In this document: positions 34,300 to 34,892 of the stretch, in pieces
Position numbering within the stretch: the first letter of the stretch is position 1
Layout: every line of letters starts with the position of its first letter
Assembly: GCA_002751075.1 (NCBI GenBank)
Contig: NAOQ01000019.1
Coordinates: 167,652 to 202,543, forward strand
Length of the DNA stretch: 34,892 nucleotides
Reading direction: 5' to 3'
Source: Ichthyophonus hoferi
Lineage: Eukaryota > Opisthokonta > Ichthyosporea > Ichthyophonida > Ichthyophonidae
Made by a program: the position numbers and the translations under genes
The notes under the pieces: generated by a model
What the model saw: the letters and a program-made list of their open reading frames with translations, nothing else
Databases searched by the model: none
Told to the model about the DNA's origin: nothing

Positions 34300-34892
34300 A
34301 TCTGTAATGCTATAAGATAAAAGAATAAGTCTCATCCAATATAGACAATAAAAGAAGTCTCTCCACTAGATTGTTAAATTGAGTTAGAAATATAACTCTT
34401 TCATAGTTAATGTATGAATTGATTGAATTGACTGCATTATAGAATTAATAAAGCCAGTAATAAGCAAATATAATCTATCATAGAATAAATAGAAATAAAA
34501 CAGTAAACTGTAACCGTGCAATGAGCAGGAGCGTCATGGATATTTCAGATAGAAACGTTCCTGTGACCTATATTTGTTTAGAAGGAGTGGGAATACCGAA
34601 TTAACGGGCATTTAATGTGACCTTTTCCATACATGGAATACAGATATGCTAAAGCAAATGTTTTTATCAAACAAGTCAACAGGACTTGCTTTAGGTAGGA
34701 TACCGTAGCAATGAGTTGTCTGTACCCCAAAACATGATCAGAAATGATTTACTATATAGTCGCAGGATCTATGCTATTGGTGTTAAATGGCAATCTAAGA
34801 AGATCGATAAAAATTGAACCAACCAATGGTAGAGATCCCGCAGCTGCATCTCGGATTTTTTGCGGGCAGATAGCCCACTGCTGAGGCACTGA
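34300..34892. other. Right edge, no gene recognised
   Basis: No gene or domain is seen. TGTTAAATTGAG near 34373 could be an LTR start for the copia element, but no polypurine tract or matching copy supports it. Confidence 0.4.

Larger units (their letters stand above)
29700..34300 (+). mobile_element. Ty1/copia retrotransposon fossil, rearranged
   Basis: Fragments of a copia-type polyprotein are recognisable on the plus strand: a Gag-like part (29720-30190), a protease DSG motif near 30335, the pre-integrase block VLYAPGIKHNLFSI near 30515, integrase core (about 30770-31135, with FIDDFTQYIIMY), and reverse transcriptase (about 32330-32794, continuing at 33220-33350 with SVYLHA). An integrase C-terminal piece (34185-34290) lies out of order after the RT, and a second RT copy lies inverted at 33360-34010. 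The element is broken many times over and interrupted by a solo LTR and two fold-back junctions. Its own flanking LTRs are not identified. It is old and inactive. Confidence 0.85.

Noticed and set aside
1-34892. CRISPR arrays, operons, tRNA or rRNA genes
   Set aside because: No regularly spaced repeats, cloverleaf or rRNA core sequences were seen, and the split genes show this is eukaryotic nuclear DNA.

Overview
The window looks like nuclear DNA from an early-diverging fungus. It is very AT-rich, and its genes are split by many short GT-AG introns. The NF-YA/HAP2 gene carries the fungal form of the DNA-binding block ([15 protein letters not shown]), and a septin and a RLHKY-type SAM protein sit beside it. 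The genes next to them (a GLT8D-type GT8 glycosyltransferase and an SRFR1/TTC13-like TPR protein) are families I associate with animals, plants and early fungi rather than Dikarya. I cannot name the lineage from sequence alone.

Layout: 1-98 is an AAT microsatellite. 2073-3251 (+) is an intronless SAM-domain protein behind a CCAAT box and a TATA box. 4886-7982 (+) is an SRFR1/TTC13-like gene in about five exons, with two in-frame TAG codons inside a conserved block. 9308-15627 (-) is an 11-exon septin with intact splice phases (383 aa). Its first 80 residues look like a degenerate EF-hand pair. 17455-20108 (+) is a four-exon GT8 glycosyltransferase (433 aa), divergent from the septin. 22765-23919 (-) is a four-exon NF-YA/HAP2 subunit (146 aa), convergent with GT8. 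Upstream of it lie a CCAAT cluster and a nested inverted repeat. 24.7-29.1 kb has no gene I can name, but holds several exon-like open stretches on the minus strand. Two of them (about 26.0 and 28.0 kb) resemble each other and may be remnants of an unrecognised family. 29.7-34.3 kb is a rearranged Ty1/copia fossil with a solo LTR inside it and two fold-back junctions.

The host genes do not form a pathway or operon. Their products are an RNA-binding-type SAM protein, a TPR scaffold, a cytoskeletal GTPase, a Golgi-type glycosyltransferase and a transcription factor subunit. The one regulatory link visible is that CCAAT boxes, the binding site of the NF-Y complex, lie upstream of the SAM gene and are clustered upstream of the NF-YA gene itself. 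The strongest candidates for something new are the EF-hand-like septin, the tandem TAG in the SRFR1-like gene and the pair of related unknown sequences on the minus strand.
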